Source: Deltaproteobacteria bacterium (GTDB taxonomy: Bacteria > Desulfobacterota > Dissulfuribacteria > Dissulfuribacterales > QOAL01). From it: DNA of 64,000 bases. The position numbers and the translations under genes were made by a program. The notes below the pieces were generated by a model that was not told the DNA's origin, ran no database searches, and saw only the letters and a program-made list of their open reading frames with translations. Location of the stretch: contig JALWNK010000058.1 in the NCBI GenBank assembly GCA_026995935.1, positions 25,122 to 89,121 of the forward strand, written 5' to 3'. This document shows positions 7,516 through 16,279 of this stretch, one piece after another (position 1 is the first letter of the stretch; each line of letters starts with the position of its first letter).

Positions 7516-8000
7516 CTATGGCAGACCGTAAAACTGTTCTGCCATATTGTTGTGTTCGTTGGTTTCGCTCACCTCATTGTCACCATCCACCACCACCCGG
7601 AAACCGACCTTACCCGGTCTGTCCGGGCACCATACGTTTCTGGCTGCCCAGACACGGGAACAGGTCTCCCCTGGTTTGAGAGAGCACGTATCAAACCCCA
7701 TGAACCTCCACACTGTTTCTCCCTGTTTCCTCATGTAGACCTTGTTCTTGAAGGTCTTTGCCCGGGAACGCCCCTTGTTCGTCACGTTGTACACAGGGCC
7801 GGTCTTGTAACACCTGGTGCCGTCCTCTCTAAAAAAGCCCACGTGCTGAATTATCAGGTGGACACGCAGGTCAGGCCGCATGTCAATCATGGGCAGACGA
7901 CGGTGGTCAGGTGGTGCGCTCAAGGCCGCTGACAACAGTGAAAAAAAAAGGCAAGGGCGGCAGGGGCTGCTATGCCCAGATAACGTCTTGTAATTTTCAT
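7516..8000 (-). pseudogene. Secreted CARDB-like protein gene with a frameshift in a nine-T run in the signal peptide
   Basis: A good start exists at 8000 (AAGGAGGAAAACA before ATG), beginning MKITRRYLGIAAPAALAFFF, but this frame meets TGA at 7922-7920. The CARDB-like domain (PDLRVHL, YNVTNKGRSRAKTF, SETNEHNN) is in another frame, open from about 7950 to 7516. The two join perfectly if the T9 run (7949-7941, A9 on the plus strand) is read as T10, giving AFFFSLLSAALSAPP, a normal signal peptide with an A-x-A cleavage site. So this is one gene with a one-base homopolymer deletion: a sequencing error, a phase-variable switch, slippage, or a true pseudogene. A TTG at 7935 could start the downstream part, but it lacks the secretion signal. 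Confidence 0.8.
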
Positions 8001-8079
8001 TGTTTTCCTCCTTCTTCCTTTATTTACCCCCTTTTTATTTGGTGGACCGTTTGCCCCAAAAGGTTCAATTTTTCTGGAA

Positions 8080-10779
8080 TTATTTAGGCCTCAAGTTTAT
8101 GGCCTTTGGCCTTGGCCTCTTGCCCTGGGGCACTGACAGGTTCTTCACCGTACCTGGAAAGGTCTTTTTCTGTATTTTGAACCAGGGGCTTTTGGGACTT
8201 TTTATCTTTCCGTCAAGAGTCTCCAAGTAAATCCTGTACGAGGATTCCGGCTTGAGGCTGTTTCCCGTTCTCCACAAAAAGCGCCCGGTCTTTACGTCCG
8301 TGCCCAGGGGGCCGTTTATTGTCTGGCGCCTGCCGGATCTGCTTTCAAGTATGACCCTGATCCGGTCTTGAATCCCAGAGGCCTGCCACGAGATGGTGTA
8401 CGTCCTGCCAATGTACAGGGTTGTATTCAGGGCTGTTCCAAGCCTCAGGAATTTGACCTTTTTAGCCGCGGATAGCCCGGTTATACGCCGCCTCTGCTCA
8501 TTTCGGGAAGACGAGGGTTTGACCGTGGTGGGCGGCTTTGTTGCTCGGAAAGACCTTGAGACAGCCCTTGACGGAGTTTCCGCTCGTTTTTCAGGCCTGA
8601 TCATGGTGGGTTTCGGGTGACCCAGGTATTTGATTTTTTTAGTGCCTGCGATTGTCAAGGGAACTGTGCCCAGAGTGTTGCCCTTCATGTCCTTGATCAT
8701 GAGATAGTACCTGCCTGGCCCAACATGGGAAGGAATTCTCCAAGGGTAGCGTCCCGTGTTGACCACTCCGTTGGGCGGAGTGACATGCACATCCGGAAGG
8801 TTCATCCGGTGAAGTAAAAGACGTATGCGTTCCGGTTTCTTCACGGGATTCTTCCAGCTTATATCTATATGTTTGCCAGGAGAGCAGGACAGGCCTCCCG
8901 AAGGAGTGATGAAATGGATGGTGGTTCCAAGAGAGTGCCGCTTCCCGTGCTCGATATAGGGAAAGGTACCGGGTTTCAGGCCGCCGATGACCCTGACCAA
9001 ATATTTGCTGTAAGCTGAGTATTTCGGGACATCCGCCATTTCAAGGTAAATCCTGTAGTTCCCGGAGGGCATTGTTTCAGGCACAAGGACAACATGGCCG
9101 CCCTGGTCAAATGGGAAACCTCCTGACGGAGAAAGCTCCGCTTCCTTTTCAGGCCCACCGGAGGAGATGGGCCTCAGAAACACCCGCACCCGCCGGTTGC
9201 CACGTACCAAACCCCGCCAATGGACCATGTACTGCCTTCCCCGCTTCCACTCTGTGTTCTGGGGCATGATTACCCATATCTTCCCCTCTAACAGGGAACG
9301 CCGCCCCTTAAGAGTGAAGTGCTTTGTCAAAGAGTTGTTGGACTCGTCGCCTTCCGTGATCTTGTTACTGGGGTCAACCTTTATATCGAATCTGAAGGTT
9401 GTGTCTGAGTAGACGGTAACGGGCTTGTTGTCGTTGCCGGGCGTAAAAAAGATACAGCTTTCGCCCCCACTTGGCACATAAACGATCTCCGTGCGGCTTA
9501 GGCCTGGGTAGGGCTTGCCGTTTCGCTGGCATTTGATGTCGAGTTCGGCAGTGTACGAGATACGTTTTAAGCCGATCCTTTTTAACGGGGATATGCTTTG
9601 GTCCTTTACACAGATATTGAGCAGAAGCTCGTCTTTGTGGGTTAATGCGTTAGACAGCTTTGAGATCACTAGGTCTGGAAGCCGCAGGTTCTTTCCTACC
9701 CAGAAGTAGCGCCACTCCTCTGGACCATGGAAGGTGATATAATTTTTACCGTTCCAGAGATGCGCTTCTACCTTTAATCGGAATAGTTGCCCCTCGCCGT
9801 CATAGGGGAGGTCAAAGGCCCTGTTTACAGAAGTTTCAAACCCGCCAAGAGACATGTTGGGTGTCATGGGGATGGTGTTGTCCTTGACAAGCGGAACGGC
9901 TACTGGTTCCCATAGTTCCAGTTTTGGACGTTTTGAATGCTTACCGTTTTTGTTAATAGTGATCGTTGCTTGCTTGTCATAGCAACCTGTCACGCAGCGC
10001 TCAAGGGTTACCACAAAGGCGTGTTTGTCGTTACCTTGGCTGAACTCGCAGGGGATGCGGAAATGAAAAGTCACATGTCCGTTTTTAAAGCTCTGATGAC
10101 CAACGGCCGGGCTGATGATCTCAGGAGTAAGCCAAGGGATGCAGACTCCGTACGCGTGTGTCAGGCAATAATCGCATTTTTCCTTCGGCCCCGAATCCAT
10201 TGCCTCTACCTGGAGCCTGCCCTGGAGGTGATTGTTGAACAGTGCAGGCAAGGACCTTGGAAAGGGGCCTCTTGGGGGGCCAGCTGGCCAGTTCTGTGTA
10301 TAGGAATGGTGGGTTGTGGTAGTGCACTGGGGCCGGGGTCTGCTTGGATAATAATAAAGCCAGGGGTCGCCATCCGGCCCTCCTTCCGTGTTTCCGCTAG
10401 TCCTGTACTGCCATTTGATCTTGTCGCCATTTGGTCTATTCGAGGGATAATACGAAGAGGTTTCGCCACTAGAAAGGCTTTTTGAGACGCATTTTATGGG
10501 CCAGATTGTCAGAGTCTCTACAAATCGGCCAGTCTTTCGATAATAAAAACAATTGGCTTCAAGGGAGTAGACAACATAATAATGATAATTATACCCCTTC
10601 CAATCAGAGGTGTGAGTGCCTGTAAACTTGTAGTGGTTCTCATCCAGGCTAAAATCATAATTTTTCAAGTGCCATGTCAGCTCGGTGGCGGAAAATACTG
10701 GTGTTGAGATCAAGGTGACACAGGTACATGTCAGTATGAAGAAAAACACGCGCATGACACATATTCTTGATCTGATCAT
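8080..10779 (-). CDS. Large secreted multidomain protein: CARDB plus repeated Kre9/KNH-like modules
   Basis: The 899-residue protein starts at 10779 (GGAGG five bases before the ATG) with a signal peptide ending near PVFSATE. The first 350 residues are cysteine- and tyrosine-rich and not recognised. A CARDB-like domain begins near LRLPDLVISKL and ends GDESNNSLTKHF. Three modules of about 90-100 residues follow, sharing G-x-I-x-W-x(n)-R-V-x(n)-Y-R-I-Y-L-E, for example YMVHWRGLVRGNRRVRV and YTISWQASGIQDRIRV. They resemble the Kre9/KNH immunoglobulin-like domain of wall or surface proteins. Basic, proline-rich linkers join them, and the tail is very basic (KRPRPKAINLRPK). A surface or matrix role is inferred; no enzymatic motif is visible. 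It heads the secreted-protein cluster and is probably transcribed with it. Confidence 0.75.
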   Translation of the reverse strand: MIRSRICVMRVFFFILTCTCVTLISTPVFSATELTWHLKNYDFSLDENHYKFTGTHTSDWKGYNYHYYVVYSLEANCFYYRKTGRFVETLTIWPIKCVSKSLSSGETSSYYPSNRPNGDKIKWQYRTSGNTEGGPDGDPWLYYYPSRPRPQCTTTTHHSYTQNWPAGPPRGPFPRSLPALFNNHLQGRLQVEAMDSGPKEKCDYCLTHAYGVCIPWLTPEIISPAVGHQSFKNGHVTFHFRIPCEFSQGNDKHAFVVTLERCVTGCYDKQATITINKNGKHSKRPKLELWEPVAVPLVKDNTIPMTPNMSLGGFETSVNRAFDLPYDGEGQLFRLKVEAHLWNGKNYITFHGPEEWRYFWVGKNLRLPDLVISKLSNALTHKDELLLNICVKDQSISPLKRIGLKRISYTAELDIKCQRNGKPYPGLSRTEIVYVPSGGESCIFFTPGNDNKPVTVYSDTTFRFDIKVDPSNKITEGDESNNSLTKHFTLKGRRSLLEGKIWVIMPQNTEWKRGRQYMVHWRGLVRGNRRVRVFLRPISSGGPEKEAELSPSGGFPFDQGGHVVLVPETMPSGNYRIYLEMADVPKYSAYSKYLVRVIGGLKPGTFPYIEHGKRHSLGTTIHFITPSGGLSCSPGKHIDISWKNPVKKPERIRLLLHRMNLPDVHVTPPNGVVNTGRYPWRIPSHVGPGRYYLMIKDMKGNTLGTVPLTIAGTKKIKYLGHPKPTMIRPEKRAETPSRAVSRSFRATKPPTTVKPSSSRNEQRRRITGLSAAKKVKFLRLGTALNTTLYIGRTYTISWQASGIQDRIRVILESRSGRRQTINGPLGTDVKTGRFLWRTGNSLKPESSYRIYLETLDGKIKSPKSPWFKIQKKTFPGTVKNLSVPQGKRPRPKAINLRPK

Positions 10780-11180
10780 GGCCGCCTCCTTGTTTATCAA
10801 CCCGTTACATTCCCCGGTTTTTTTCCTTGCAGACAGTCGTCCTGACGAATCATTAAAAAAATTCCTACGACAGCATTTTCTTGATCATAATTTCCGTATT
10901 GAAAAAATTGTTTCTTAATCAAATTATATAAAATTTTTGTACATATATAAAATAGTGGCTGAAATTAACCGGATGGTTCATCTGAATTTCAAGAAACTGA
11001 TATTTTCCTGAAAGTTTCTACCGTAAGGCAGATACTGAGAGGTACATTGGTAGGCCACCTGTCACCTTCATCCGGCCCTGACGTCCTTGCCTGGATTCCC
11101 CTGGCTGGTATCATTGGGTATCAATTTATTGTCTTGGATAGCGGCTTGTTGTAAGTCTTTGATGCATGAAGGAGGACAAC
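10780..11180. other. Divergent intergenic region, AT-rich, no gene seen
   Basis: This region separates the minus-strand secreted-protein cluster from the plus-strand formyltransferase. The part around 10890-10960 is strongly AT-rich (TATATAAAATTTTTG, ATATATAAAAT) and probably holds promoters for one or both directions, but no -35/-10 pair is convincing enough to assign. I see no RNA gene in it. Confidence 0.4.
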
Positions 11181-12014
11181 GTGAGCAGCTTTCGCTTCGG
11201 CTGGTGGACAACAGGCAGGGACGAGGCGGCGGTAAACCTTTTTAACACGGTTTATGAGGCCGTAAGAGAAGGGGAGATCAGGGGAGATTTTTGCTACCTT
11301 TTTCTTTCGAGAAGTGAAGGTGAAGGCCCCTTTAGCGACGAGATAGCAAGTCTTGCAGAAAAAAGGGGTATTCCCCTGGTGAGGTTTTCCGCCCTTGAAT
11401 TTGAGCCAGAATTAAGGAAACGTGACAGGGCAAGATGGCGCACCCTTTACCATGAGGAGTTATACAAAAAGATTGAGCCCTTTGGGTGCCCCCTTGCGAT
11501 ACTTGCCGGCTACATGTGGGTCTTAAGCCCTGAGATATGCAAAAAGATTTCGGCAATTAACCTTCATCCTGCCCTTCCCGGGGGGCCTGCCGGTACGTGG
11601 CAGGAGGTGATCTGGCAGCTTCTTGAGCAGGGTGCGGAACGGACAGGGGCCATGATGCACCTTGTCACTCCAGAGCTGGACAAAGGGCCTGCTGTCACCT
11701 TTTTTTCCTTTAAAATAAAGGGAGAGGGCTGGGAGGAGCCTTGGGCGGAGTTTGAAAGACTCAGGGCCAGACATTCAATGGAATACATAAAGAGGGAAAT
11801 TGGAGAGGATCTTGCCCTTTTCAGGAGAATAAGAAAGGAAGGAGAGATCAGGGAGCTTCCCCTCATCGTTGAGACCCTCAAGGCATTTTCAGACGGAATG
11901 ATAGTCCTTAGGGACGGAAGGTTTTATGACCAAAGCGGCAGACCAATGACTGCCCCCCTTGATCTTTCAGACTTCGTGGATGAAAAGATAAAAGGCATTA
12001 AGGCTGAGGGATAA
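11181..12014 (+). CDS. Formyltransferase-fold protein (GART/Fmt family), substrate unknown
   Basis: This 277-residue protein has the N10-formyl-tetrahydrofolate formyltransferase fold: LAGYMWVLSPEIC, then INLHPALPGGPAG with the catalytic N-x-H pair, then MMHLVTPELDKGP with the catalytic Asp. Family members formylate glycinamide ribonucleotide, Met-tRNA or amino sugars. The C-terminus is longer than in PurN and unlike that of Fmt. I choose GTG at 11181 because AGGAGGACAAC sits just before it; an ATG at 11166 lies upstream of that ribosome-binding site. The next gene begins right after its stop and looks like an LPS-core kinase, so N-formylation of a surface sugar is a reasonable inference, but a purine role cannot be ruled out. 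Confidence 0.7.
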   Translation: MSSFRFGWWTTGRDEAAVNLFNTVYEAVREGEIRGDFCYLFLSRSEGEGPFSDEIASLAEKRGIPLVRFSALEFEPELRKRDRARWRTLYHEELYKKIEPFGCPLAILAGYMWVLSPEICKKISAINLHPALPGGPAGTWQEVIWQLLEQGAERTGAMMHLVTPELDKGPAVTFFSFKIKGEGWEEPWAEFERLRARHSMEYIKREIGEDLALFRRIRKEGEIRELPLIVETLKAFSDGMIVLRDGRFYDQSGRPMTAPLDLSDFVDEKIKGIKAEG

Positions 12015-12833
12015 GTGGAGATCAGGGAAAAGCTCCTGGAAGAGGGAAGCCTTGTAATCAACGAGGACTTTCTCGGCATTCTTGAAGAAAACGGCCTTTT
12101 AAGCCCCTTTTCCTTTTGGGACATAGAGGATGAGCCGGTAAAGGCGGAAGTTCCTGAAAGAAGGACAGGCAGGTTTTTCCTTAAAAGGGGGCAGGGGGAA
12201 AGGGTTGAGTTTTTCATAAAAAAATACAGGCCACTTTCCTTATCTTCGAGGCTCAAGGGGCTTTTTTCCCTTAAATGGGAGCATTATGACGGCCTCCACG
12301 AATGGAGGGCCCTGGTCCTTTTTCACAAGAATATGCTTCCAACCCTGATCCCTGTGGCAGCGGGAAGGGCGGGCAGAAACACCTTTTGCGTTACCCTGGG
12401 GCTTAAAAACTATGAAAGGGCCTCAAGGCTTCTGGATGAGGGCTCAAGGCTTTCTGCCAGCGAGCGGCTTAGTCTTATAGAAAAGATAGGCACCTACGCC
12501 GCCAGGATGCACAAAAAGGGATTCGCCCACCAGGACCTCTACCTGCTACATTTTTTCGTGAAGCTTCCGGACATGGTGCCATTTCTCATTGATCTTCAAA
12601 GGGTTGTCATCCAGAAAAACCTGAGAAGGCGCTGGGCCATAAAGGACATTGCCCAGCTTCTTTTTTCGTCTAGGCTGGTCCTTTCTGAAAAGGAGATAGG
12701 GCTCCTTTTGGACAGCTACTGCAGTGAAATCGGCTTTGACATTAGAAAGGACAGAAGGCTCTTCAGGGATATAGAGAAAAAGGCCGCCTGGATGATGAAA
12801 AGGCATCTTAGGAGGAATAAAGAAGGTGCCTAA
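12015..12833 (+). CDS. WaaP/RfaP-like lipopolysaccharide kinase family protein
   Basis: The 272-residue product resembles the lipopolysaccharide-core kinases (WaaP, InaA, KdkA group of the protein-kinase fold). The catalytic loop reads GFAHQDLYLLHFFV, compared with H-x-D-x-Y-x-x-H in WaaP, and LIDLQRV is the metal-binding D-L-x-R element. EWRALVLFHKNMLPTLIPVAAG matches the N-lobe region of this family. GTG at 12015 directly follows the previous stop, with GAGGGATAA as ribosome-binding site, so the two are co-translated. Predicted role: phosphorylation of inner-core heptose or Kdo on the cytoplasmic face of the inner membrane. The pairing with a formyltransferase-like enzyme is unusual to me. 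Confidence 0.75.
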   Translation: MEIREKLLEEGSLVINEDFLGILEENGLLSPFSFWDIEDEPVKAEVPERRTGRFFLKRGQGERVEFFIKKYRPLSLSSRLKGLFSLKWEHYDGLHEWRALVLFHKNMLPTLIPVAAGRAGRNTFCVTLGLKNYERASRLLDEGSRLSASERLSLIEKIGTYAARMHKKGFAHQDLYLLHFFVKLPDMVPFLIDLQRVVIQKNLRRRWAIKDIAQLLFSSRLVLSEKEIGLLLDSYCSEIGFDIRKDRRLFRDIEKKAAWMMKRHLRRNKEGA

Positions 12834-12879
12834 TGCTGACAATCCTGGGCAGGCTCAAAGGGCATACTGGCAGGACAGA

Positions 12880-13335
12880 CTAGCTGGCCTTTTTGACCAC
12901 GAGATTCTTCAGCCCGTTTTTCTCAAATTCATCTGAATACTTTTCGGAAAGTTTAAGAAGCCTTTCAAACCGTGTATACGGATCCATCTCCTTTATTTCC
13001 TCTTCTGAAAAGGACTTAAGAAAATCTCGCCTAGCAAGTCTATCGATAAGCTCTTCCCAGAAACAGTCGTTTTCAAATTCGTCAATGAACTCCTGTGCCC
13101 GTCTGGTCTCCTCGAAAAACCTGGAATGGAAATACATGTCGTACTCAGGGTCGAAGTCCACGTATTTCTCCACGCCCATCTTTTTTCCATAGGACAAGAG
13201 CTTTTGTTCGAGTTTTTCATACTCCCTGGTATCTTCTTTTTAGTCAGCCTCCTTATGGGCATTTAGAACCCAGTCCGCCATGTAGAGGACATCAAGGAGA
13301 AGCAGGTATTCCTTCTTGGTGAAGTTTATCTTCAT
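12880..13335 (-). pseudogene. Conserved small acidic protein interrupted by one in-frame TAA
   Basis: ATG at 13335 (GGAAAGGA upstream) opens 31 codons ending LNAHKEAD and then TAA at 13242-13240. The same frame continues without interruption for about 119 codons (KEDTREYEKLEQKLLSYGKK ... NLVVKKAS), a natural helical continuation. Nothing else is damaged, and no convincing start with a ribosome-binding site lies just after the stop (only a TTG at 13197). Read through, it is one protein of about 150 residues, acidic and mostly helical, of a conserved type I have no function for. Options: a recent nonsense mutation, a sequencing error, stop read-through, or reinitiation. It is the last gene of the long minus-strand run, about 140 bases after the Dus stop. 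Confidence 0.75.
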
Positions 13336-13473
13336 AAAAGAATCCTTTCCTTTGGTTTCTATTAATAAGGCCTGGCATGTAACAGAAACAATGGTACCAG
13401 GCAGGCTGAAGTTTTTCACCATGATTACCAAGTGCCTTCACAAAAAAAGAGTCCAGGCTGTTTCCAAATGCCA

Positions 13474-14475
13474 TTATGTAAGGACGTGAGGCGTTTCGTT
13501 TTTTTCGAAAAATTCCATTGCCCGTGATCTTGCCTCCTCCATGGTCCTGGAGCGCTGAACCGCCATGGCAAGCCTGTTTCCAAAGGCGTAGTTTTGTGAA
13601 AAGTAGTGGGTAAACTCCTTTAGTCTTCCAAGACGTCTTTCCGGCAGAAAAAGTCCCTCGAGATAGTCAAAAAACCTTAGCCATACCTCCGGCAGGTTCA
13701 CTTTTGAGGCATCAAAATCACCCTTTCCATTAATTAGGGTTTCTTTTATCTGCCTGAATATCCAGGGCCTGATGGCCGCGCCCCTTCCTATCATGATCCC
13801 GTCTGCGCCGGTAATCTCAAGACACCTTTTTGCGTCCTCTACGGAAAAGATGCCACCGTTAATGATGACAGGGATGGAAAGCGCCCTTTTGGCGCTTGCC
13901 ACAATCTCCCACCTTGGCGGCCTTGCAAAGGGTTCCTTGTCAAATCGTGCATGGACGTACAGTGCGTGAATACCTAAGTCTTCAAGGAAGCGGCACCTGT
14001 CTTCAAAGGCCTTAACATCCGTTCTTGGCCCAAGCCTTATCTTTACTGTAACAGGAAGAGCAGTGGTTTCTTTTACTTTCGAGACTATCTCACGAAGTCT
14101 TTTTATGTCTCTTGACAGGGCGACTCCACCTCCCTTCTTAACCACCTTTGGGGCGCCACAGCCAAGGTTTATGTCCACGGCGTCTGCGCCAAGTTCCTCT
14201 ATTTTCTCCACTGCCTTTTCCACGTGTCTTGCACTGTAGACAAGGAGCTGATAGCTCATGGGGCGCTCCCTCTCCGTCCTGACAAGATATGGGGATATGG
14301 AGGGGTTTTCCTGGGGAAGGCTTGAGGCGGAAAGCATCTCGGTTGAAAGGAGGCCAACACCTCCAAAATCCAGAATGAGCTGTCTCAAGGCGCTGTGGGT
14401 GAGGCCTGCCATTGGCGCAAGGAAAAGGGGAGGGGATACCTCAAGTTTTCCTATTTTTACCCTATGACTGAACAT
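13474..14475 (-). CDS. dus: tRNA-dihydrouridine synthase (Dus family, DusB-like)
   Basis: This 333-residue FMN enzyme reduces specific uridines in the tRNA D-loop. Family landmarks are clear: PLFLAPMAGLTHSALRQL at the start of the TIM barrel, DINLGCGAPKVVKKGGG (the catalytic Cys loop, normally NMGCPxxKV), VTVKIRLG, YVHAR and NGGIFSVEDA followed by GIMIGRGA for the phosphate of FMN. Length is normal. The start (ATG at 14475) overlaps the end of the YgiQ gene by 14 bases, so translation is coupled. DusB-like is the usual type in this phylum, but the subtype is not certain; the loop here has GCGAPK rather than the common GCPxxK. Confidence 0.93.
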   Translation of the reverse strand: MFSHRVKIGKLEVSPPLFLAPMAGLTHSALRQLILDFGGVGLLSTEMLSASSLPQENPSISPYLVRTERERPMSYQLLVYSARHVEKAVEKIEELGADAVDINLGCGAPKVVKKGGGVALSRDIKRLREIVSKVKETTALPVTVKIRLGPRTDVKAFEDRCRFLEDLGIHALYVHARFDKEPFARPPRWEIVASAKRALSIPVIINGGIFSVEDAKRCLEITGADGIMIGRGAAIRPWIFRQIKETLINGKGDFDASKVNLPEVWLRFFDYLEGLFLPERRLGRLKEFTHYFSQNYAFGNRLAMAVQRSRTMEEARSRAMEFFEKNETPHVLT

Positions 14476-16231
14476 CTGTTTTTACACCCTTTGCCTCTTT
14501 CATGACAGACTCCAGGACCCGTCTTTGCGCCATCCTTTCCCCCCTCTTTCTGGCCACAAAGATGGGCCTTTTGTGGTACCTGTCAAGGCCTGTAACATAC
14601 ATGGCAGTTGATATGGTGCCTGGGGTGGGGGTAAAGTCCTGAAACTGCCTGACTGGGAGCCTCAGCCTTTTGAGTTTTCTCTTCATGGCCTCCATGTGGG
14701 AAAGTGTGCAGCCCGGGTGAGATGTCATGAAATAGGCGGTGATTTCCCTTTGTTTCCCAAGCCTTTTCAGCACATGCCTTGCCCTTTCAAGAAACTCTTC
14801 AAGCACAAGTGCCCCTGGTTTGTGCATGAGCATGAGTACCTCTTCCTCGGTATGCTCAGGCGCTATCTTAAGTGCACCGGGGGTATGGTTTTTGAGAATG
14901 TCTTCAAGGAGCCTCGGGGTCCTAATAAGAAGCTCCATTCTTAGACCGGATGAGATGAAGACCCTTTTTACGGCCCGATGCCCTGCAACTGCCTTCAGAA
15001 GGGTCCTCATCCTCTCTTGGTTTGTCTCAAGGTTTTTGCACACCTTTGGAAAGAGGCAGTCCCTTTTGCGGCAGTCTTTCTTTAATTTGCACGAAACACC
15101 ATAGAGGTTTGCAGTGGGGCCGCCAAGGTCTGTTATGGTGCCGGAAAAGGAGTGGTCTTTTGAAATTCTTTTCACCTCTCTGAGCACGGACTTTTTGCTC
15201 CTTGAGGTCACAACAGGCCCCTGGTGCCTGGCAATGGCGCAAAAGGAGCAGTTTCCAAAGCAGCCTCTTACAACCGTTATGGAGTCCTTTATCATCTCCC
15301 AGGCAGGCACCTTTTTAAAGGAGGGATGCGCGCGGCGGGTAAAGGGAAGCTCGTACAGAAAATCCATCTCCTCACCCGTAAGGGGCCTTGCTGGCGGGTT
15401 TTGCAAAACCAACATGCCTCCCTTCTGGGCCTGGACAAGGGGAGTTGCCGCGCCACTCCTTGCGCTTTTGTCTATTTGAAGCTCTGCATCCAGAAAAAGT
15501 GCCCTGTTTTTGGTTATGTCGTCCCAGGAAGGAAGGGCAAGGCACCCTTCTGGAAGCTTCTCTTTTGGGCTTAGCCTTGTGCATGTGCCAGCAATCCCGG
15601 AAAGTTCCTGCCCCCTTTCAAGGCGTCTTGCTATCTCAAGGCAGGCGCGCTCACCCATTCCATAGACCAGGATGTCTGCCTTTGAATCCGTAAGGACCGA
15701 GCTTCTGAGCCTTTCCTGCTGGTAATCGTAGTGGATGAATCTTCTGAGGGATGCCTCAATGCCTCCAAGCACTATGGGAACCCCTGGATATGCCCTTCTT
15801 GCAAGGTTTGCATAGACCATGACGGCCCTGTCTGGCCGCCTTCTGTTGCCCTTGGTTCTTGGGCCTGGAAAATATGGGTCCCCGTAGGGGCTGTAGGCGT
15901 CCCTTTTCCTCACCCTGGCGTTTCCCGTGTAGTTTGAAACTATGGAGTCGAGATTTCCGGAGGTGATGCCAAAAAAGAGCCTTGGCCTTCCAAAGCGTTT
16001 GAAATCTGTCTCATCCTGGTACCTTGGCTGTGAGAGGATGGCCACACGGTAGCCAAAGGCCTCGAGCCACCTTCCTATGAGGGCTACACCAAAGGAGGGG
16101 TGGTCAACATAAGAATCTCCTGTAACGAGCACCACGTCGGGCCTTTCCCATCCCCTCTGTTCCATTTCCTTCCTTGTCGCAGGAAGAAACGGGCTTGATA
16201 CTTGTTTTCTTTTTGCAGTTGGATTTTTCAT
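14462..16231 (-). CDS. ygiQ: YgiQ-family radical SAM protein
   Basis: The 589-residue protein has the YgiQ layout: an N-terminal region with VVLVTGDSYVDHPSFGVALIGRWLEAFGYRVAI, then IVLGGIEASLRRFIHYDY, then the radical SAM cluster CFGNCSFC (C-x3-C-x2-C), then GGPTANLYG, and the C-terminal region with APEHTEEEVL and FTPTPGTISTAMYVTG. The cysteine-rich patch CKLKKDCRKRDCLFPKVC after the radical SAM core is also typical. The substrate of YgiQ proteins is not established. The start is 49 bases after the RND pump stop and the end overlaps dus. Confidence 0.92.
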   Translation of the reverse strand: MKNPTAKRKQVSSPFLPATRKEMEQRGWERPDVVLVTGDSYVDHPSFGVALIGRWLEAFGYRVAILSQPRYQDETDFKRFGRPRLFFGITSGNLDSIVSNYTGNARVRKRDAYSPYGDPYFPGPRTKGNRRRPDRAVMVYANLARRAYPGVPIVLGGIEASLRRFIHYDYQQERLRSSVLTDSKADILVYGMGERACLEIARRLERGQELSGIAGTCTRLSPKEKLPEGCLALPSWDDITKNRALFLDAELQIDKSARSGAATPLVQAQKGGMLVLQNPPARPLTGEEMDFLYELPFTRRAHPSFKKVPAWEMIKDSITVVRGCFGNCSFCAIARHQGPVVTSRSKKSVLREVKRISKDHSFSGTITDLGGPTANLYGVSCKLKKDCRKRDCLFPKVCKNLETNQERMRTLLKAVAGHRAVKRVFISSGLRMELLIRTPRLLEDILKNHTPGALKIAPEHTEEEVLMLMHKPGALVLEEFLERARHVLKRLGKQREITAYFMTSHPGCTLSHMEAMKRKLKRLRLPVRQFQDFTPTPGTISTAMYVTGLDRYHKRPIFVARKRGERMAQRRVLESVMKEAKGVKTDVQS

Positions 16232-16279
16232 TAGAAGGACAACTTTAGCCTAACTGGCAACAGATTCAAAACCGGGAAG

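Noticed and set aside
9937..10485. 182-codon plus-strand open frame opposite the large secreted protein
   Set aside because: No ribosome-binding site, unlikely composition, and full overlap with a well supported minus-strand gene.
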